From Methylococcaceae bacterium (GTDB lineage: Bacteria; Pseudomonadota; Gammaproteobacteria; Methylococcales; Methylomonadaceae): a stretch of DNA of 9,001 bases. The stretch lies in contig RFQK01000047.1 in assembly GCA_009925045.1 (NCBI GenBank), positions 1 through 9,001 on the forward strand, written 5' to 3'. The translations under genes were made by a program, and so were the position numbers. Positions 6,848 through 9,001 of this stretch are shown piece by piece. Position 1 is the stretch's first letter. Every line of letters begins with the position of its first letter. The notes under the pieces are model-generated. The model was not told where the DNA came from. It ran no database searches and saw only the letters and a list, made by a program, of their open reading frames with translations.

Positions 6848-8041
6848 ATGGCCTATTCGGAGCTTTTTCTCAAAAAAAATGAAGACAGACGTCTGCGCCA
6901 GGGGCATTTGTGGATTTTTAGTAACGAGGTTGATGTTCAGCGTTCACCTTTGACGAATTTTACTGTCGGTGAGATTGTAACCGTCAAAGACAGTGGCGGT
7001 CAGGCTTTAGGATTGGCTTACATCAATCCCAATATGTTGATATGTGCCCGCTTGCTGTCGCGTAAGCCGAATGCCAATATCGGAGAAAACTTTTTCAAAC
7101 AAAGAGTTGAGCGCGCCTTGTATTTACGGGAGCGTCTTTTCGACAGGCCATATTATCGATTAATATTTGCCGAAAGCGATGGTTTGCCCGGTTTAGTAGT
7201 GGATCGGTTTGGTGACGTTTTATCGGTGCAAATCAGTACGCAAGGCATGGAACAGCAAAAATCTGTTTTGATCAAAGTGTTAAGCGAGGTTCTACAACCT
7301 AAGGCGATTTGGTTAAAAAATGATAGTGCGCAACGACAAGTGGAGGCTTTGTCATCAGAGTCTGAACTCGCATTCGGGGAAATACCTAAGCAGTTGCTAA
7401 TAGAAGAAAACGGTCTGCAATTTGTGACGGATATTACACAAGGACAAAAAACCGGTTGGTTCTATGATCATCGTATGAGTCGTGGTCAGTTAGCCAAATG
7501 GACCCAAGGTCTTAAGGTACTGGATTTATTCAGTTATGCAGGTGCGTGGGGTATGCCTGCGGCGGTGAATGCCGAAAGTGTTGTCTGTGTGGACAGTTCG
7601 GCGACAGCATTAGAATGGGCTGCCGAAAGTGCGCGCATGAATAAACTAGACCATAAAATGCAGTTTGTTAAAAGCGATGTATTTGATTTTCTGAAACAAA
7701 TGCGTGATGACAATCAGCGTTTTGATGCCATAGTGTTAGATCCTCCGGCTTTGATTAACCGTAAAAAAGATTTTAAAACTGGTTTTGAAGCCTACAGGCG
7801 ATTGAATCAAATGGCTTTGCAAATTCTCAATGTCGGTGGGATGCTGGTTTCTGCATCTTGTTCGCATCATCTGTCCCGTGAGAACCTGCACGAGATTTTG
7901 CGCGCATCGTCTCGACATGTGGATAGAGATTTATTGATTATAGGGACTGGTGGTCAAGGACCTGATCATCCGGTGCATCCGGCGATACCAGAAACAGATT
8001 ATTTAAAAACTTTTTTTTGTTCAGTATCTTCGCGTGGCTAA
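6848..8041 (+). CDS. rlmI: Class I SAM-dependent rRNA methyltransferase, RlmI type (23S rRNA m5C)
   Basis: Predicted 397-residue cytoplasmic enzyme, close to the 396 residues of E. coli RlmI, which makes 5-methylcytosine at position 1962 of 23S rRNA. An N-terminal PUA RNA-binding domain covers about 1-75 (RLRQGHLWIFSNEV, VTVKDSGGQALG), a central domain carries the family mark ESDGLPGLVVDRFG, and the Rossmann methyltransferase domain runs from about 200, with QGQKTGWFYDHR before motif I VLDLFSYAG (224-232). The m5C chemistry is indicated by DPP at 298-300 and by Cys338 in SASCSHH, matching the catalytic cysteine of FSCS in E. coli. The end, GPDHPVHPAIPETDYLK, also fits. AAGGA (6834-6838) is 9 bases before the ATG. 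Target position is inferred from family; a paralogue with another site is possible. Confidence 0.88.
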   Translation: MAYSELFLKKNEDRRLRQGHLWIFSNEVDVQRSPLTNFTVGEIVTVKDSGGQALGLAYINPNMLICARLLSRKPNANIGENFFKQRVERALYLRERLFDRPYYRLIFAESDGLPGLVVDRFGDVLSVQISTQGMEQQKSVLIKVLSEVLQPKAIWLKNDSAQRQVEALSSESELAFGEIPKQLLIEENGLQFVTDITQGQKTGWFYDHRMSRGQLAKWTQGLKVLDLFSYAGAWGMPAAVNAESVVCVDSSATALEWAAESARMNKLDHKMQFVKSDVFDFLKQMRDDNQRFDAIVLDPPALINRKKDFKTGFEAYRRLNQMALQILNVGGMLVSASCSHHLSRENLHEILRASSRHVDRDLLIIGTGGQGPDHPVHPAIPETDYLKTFFCSVSSRG

Positions 8042-8050
8042 ACCTAATTG

Positions 8051-8230
8051 ATGGAAAAAGCAGCTTATTTATGTGATCAATGTGGCGAACCAGTGAAGCT
8101 GGAAGGCTTTGCTTGTCAAACTGATCAGGGCTTTAAGAAGTTTTGTTGCGAAGGCTGTTTGAGTATTTATCGATTATTGCATCCAGATTTAAACCCAAAA
8201 AACACCAATCAAGAGGATTTAAAACTATGA
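8051..8230 (+). CDS. Small stand-alone metal-binding protein resembling the N-terminal domain of heavy-metal P-type ATPases
   Basis: 59 residues from the ATG at 8051 (a TTG at 8048 directly precedes it in frame). The spacing of cysteines is distinctive: CDQCG with Cys8 and Cys11, Cys22, and FCCEGC with Cys32, Cys33 and Cys36, followed by SIYRLL. This C-x2-C...FCC-x-G-C-x3-Y layout is that of the putative metal-binding domain at the N-terminus of copper/heavy-metal P-type ATPases (Pfam ATPase-cat_bd type), here without any ATPase attached. There is no signal peptide, so it is probably cytoplasmic. The start lies 9 bases after the rlmI stop with no clear Shine-Dalgarno, suggesting translational coupling. 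The TGA stop overlaps the next ATG (ATGA at 8227-8230). Metal identity and partner are unknown; copper, zinc or an Fe-S site are all possible. Confidence 0.78.
   Translation: MEKAAYLCDQCGEPVKLEGFACQTDQGFKKFCCEGCLSIYRLLHPDLNPKNTNQEDLKL
8213..8217 (+). promoter_or_regulatory. Ribosome binding site deciding the start of the Cys-rich membrane protein gene
   Basis: GAGGA, 9 bases before the ATG at 8227. It supports this ATG rather than the longer open frame, which reaches back to a TTG at 8143 across the metal-binding gene. Confidence 0.65.
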
Positions 8231-8775
8231 AAGCCTGTGAAGCTTGTCACGAAAGAGTCAATATTGGCTGTAACCATCAAAAACGATCAGTGTTATCACG
8301 CGCTATTGGCTTGCTGTTTATCTATTTGCCTATACTGACCTTGCCGTTCGTGATTACGAGTGCCTATTTGACATACTTCAGTCTGATATTAGTGGGTGCG
8401 GAAAATGTTAAAAAGTGGGGTGATTTTTTGCCTGATAGAGCGAGTCATCGCTATGAACTGAAAAATCAGATCACTATGGACGGCTCTTTCAAGTTGAGTC
8501 TGGCGCAATCCAAATTGTATTGGATTTTAAATTGCACCTGGTATTGTCCATACAGCGTGGGTTTGTTCGAGTGGCATGCCTACATGGTTAAAGTAGTCGA
8601 AAACTGGTGGTGTCCGTTTAATCATTCGCGCAAGAACACTTACACCGATGGTGCAATTGATAAATCCTTTTGGCATATCTATCCAGAGGAAATTGTGAAA
8701 TTGAATCCTGAAGATCGGGATAATGTAATCTTCAATCACGAGAGTGAAGCGACTGGAGAGTCCAAGCCGGAATAA
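8227..8775 (+). CDS. Cys/Trp-rich membrane protein of unknown function
   Basis: I do not recognise this 182-residue protein. Visible parts in order: an N-terminal cluster CEACH (4-8) with Cys15 and His17, which could form a small metal site; Lys19-Arg20; a long hydrophobic stretch at about 22-58 with Pro35 and Pro40 that could be one long helix or a helical hairpin; and a polar C-terminal domain rich in aromatics, with CTWYCP (Cys103, Cys107), FEWH (114-117) and WWCPFNH (127-133, Cys129, His133). The end is acidic (HESEATGESKPE). The ATG is preferred because GAGGA lies 9 bases upstream and the start overlaps the previous stop as ATGA. The pairing with a metal-binding-domain protein and the Cys/His content suggest metal or redox handling at the inner membrane, but no known fold is apparent. 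Codon usage does not look foreign by eye. It is the last gene before the hairpins and the rRNA promoter. Confidence 0.72.
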   Translation: MKACEACHERVNIGCNHQKRSVLSRAIGLLFIYLPILTLPFVITSAYLTYFSLILVGAENVKKWGDFLPDRASHRYELKNQITMDGSFKLSLAQSKLYWILNCTWYCPYSVGLFEWHAYMVKVVENWWCPFNHSRKNTYTDGAIDKSFWHIYPEEIVKLNPEDRDNVIFNHESEATGESKPE

Positions 8776-8781
8776 ATAGTC

Positions 8782-8815
8782 GGGCTGGCATGTCTTAGAA
8801 TGAACATTCCAGCCC
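8782..8815 (+). terminator. Long hairpin after the operon (terminator candidate)
   Basis: GGGCTGGCATGT (8782-8793) pairs with ACATTCCAGCCC (8804-8815) at 11 of 12 positions around a 10-base loop, starting 6 bases after the TAA of the last gene. No U-tract follows. It has the same design as the hairpin at 2159-2190: a long stem, a 10-base loop and no U-run. Confidence 0.6.
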
Positions 8816-8819
8816 ATCA

Positions 8820-8852
8820 GATCTTCAGGCCGTTTAGACGGTAACTGAAATC
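8820..8852 (+). other. Second hairpin between the operon end and the rRNA promoter
   Basis: GATCTTCAG (8820-8828) pairs with CTGAAATC (8845-8852) with one bulged base, and the inner CCGT (8830-8833) pairs with ACGG (8838-8841) around the loop TTAG. The internal loop is asymmetric (1 base against 3). It lies 4 bases after the first hairpin and may strengthen termination or insulation ahead of the rRNA promoter. Confidence 0.4.
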
Positions 8853-8870
8853 TATGTTTGATTGAGAGCC

Positions 8871-8928
8871 TGATAATTTTTTGTAACATTTTCTTGACAG
8901 CGTTTTGAAATGCTGTAGAATTTGCGGG
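8871..8928 (+). promoter_or_regulatory. Strong rRNA operon promoter
   Basis: TTGACA (8894-8899, perfect -35) and TAGAAT (8916-8921, 5 of 6 to the -10) are separated by 16 bases, the sub-optimal spacer typical of rRNA promoters. An A/T-rich stretch with T- and A-tracts at 8873-8893 fits an UP element. The bases after the -10 are GC-rich (GCGGGC at 8924-8929), like the discriminator that makes rRNA promoters sensitive to ppGpp. Transcription should start near 8928. Growth-rate control is inferred from these features. Confidence 0.88.
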
Positions 8929-8933
8929 CTCAA

Positions 8934-8951
8934 CAGGACGGAATGGTCCTG
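8934..8951 (+). promoter_or_regulatory. boxB-like hairpin of the rRNA antitermination site
   Basis: CAGGAC (8934-8939) and GTCCTG (8946-8951) form a perfect 6-bp stem with the 6-base loop GGAATG, directly abutting boxA. The boxB-boxA order matches bacterial rRNA leaders. Confidence 0.65.
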
Positions 8952-8963
8952 GCTCTTTAACAA
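8952..8963 (+). promoter_or_regulatory. boxA antitermination element
   Basis: GCTCTTTAACAA is identical to the core of the E. coli rrn boxA. By family knowledge it binds NusB/NusE and lets RNA polymerase pass Rho-dependent terminators in the rRNA operon. Confidence 0.9.
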
Positions 8964-9001
8964 CTGAATCGAAATAATTTGTGTGGGTATGTGTGATTGG
9001 C

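Larger units (their letters stand above)
8929..9001 (+). other. 5' leader of an rRNA operon (partial; 16S gene lies beyond the window)
   Basis: The transcribed leader holds a boxB-like hairpin, boxA and a boxC-like segment (TTTGTGTGGGTA at 8978-8989, close to the E. coli leader sequence). No 16S 5' end (AGAGTTTGATC-type sequence) is reached, so the mature rRNA starts downstream of 9001. Confidence 0.85.

Noticed and set aside
8143..8226. Upstream extension of the Cys-rich membrane protein to a TTG start
   Set aside because: It would overlap the metal-binding gene by 88 bases in another frame, while GAGGA and the ATGA overlap point to the ATG at 8227.
8236..8250. CxxCH as a c-type heme site
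   Set aside because: The motif is at the extreme N-terminus before the membrane segment with no export signal ahead of it, so it probably faces the cytoplasm where heme c is not attached. A metal cluster is more likely.
8527..8889. 120-codon open frame on the minus strand crossing the end of the last gene
   Set aside because: It runs through the two hairpins and the last gene in antisense, has no ribosome site and no recognisable motif.

Overview
The window looks like chromosomal DNA from a gammaproteobacterium of moderate GC content. The evidence is the gene order aroQ-accB-accC-prmA, which is widespread in that class, PrmA and biotin carboxylase sequences that follow the Escherichia coli proteins closely, and an rRNA leader with an enterobacterial-like boxA. 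The overall flavour of the proteins suggests a Methylococcales-type methanotroph. That is an impression rather than something the window proves, since no methane-oxidation gene is present.

Layout from left to right. (1) Bases 1-659, minus strand: the N-terminal 219 codons of a PLP-dependent aspartate aminotransferase, cut by the window edge. (2) A 199-base divergent spacer with a -10 box for the aminotransferase and a small AT-rich palindrome. (3) Bases 859-2151, plus: a CNNM/CBS/CorC-HlyC membrane protein of the 'hemolysin family' (cation or polyamine transport type). (4) A perfect 11-bp hairpin between convergent genes. (5) Bases 2204-2875, minus: ribulose-phosphate 3-epimerase (rpe). (6) Bases 2995-3531, plus: a membrane-anchored TlpA/ResA-type thioredoxin, for which a GTG start with a strong Shine-Dalgarno is preferred over the longer frame. 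(7) aroQ, accB and accC (3609-5876), tightly packed, with an 11-base aroQ/accB overlap. (8) prmA (5939-6820), rlmI-like (6848-8041), a 59-residue metal-binding-domain protein (8051-8230) and a 182-residue Cys/Trp-rich membrane protein of unknown function (8227-8775). The last two are coupled by an ATGA overlap. (9) Two tandem hairpins, then a strong rRNA-type promoter, a boxB-like hairpin, boxA and a boxC-like segment. The 16S rRNA gene itself would begin just beyond base 9001.

How the genes work together: AroQ feeds the shikimate pathway. AccB and AccC are the biotin carrier and biotin carboxylase of acetyl-CoA carboxylase (fatty-acid synthesis). PrmA methylates ribosomal protein L11 and the RlmI-like protein is predicted to methylate 23S rRNA, so two ribosome-modification genes sit directly upstream of an rRNA operon. 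The least explained part is the coupled pair at 8051-8775: a stand-alone version of the Cys-rich N-terminal domain of heavy-metal P-type ATPases followed by a membrane protein with its own Cys/His cluster and a CxxxCP motif. This is the best candidate in the window for an undescribed metal-handling module; its function is unknown.
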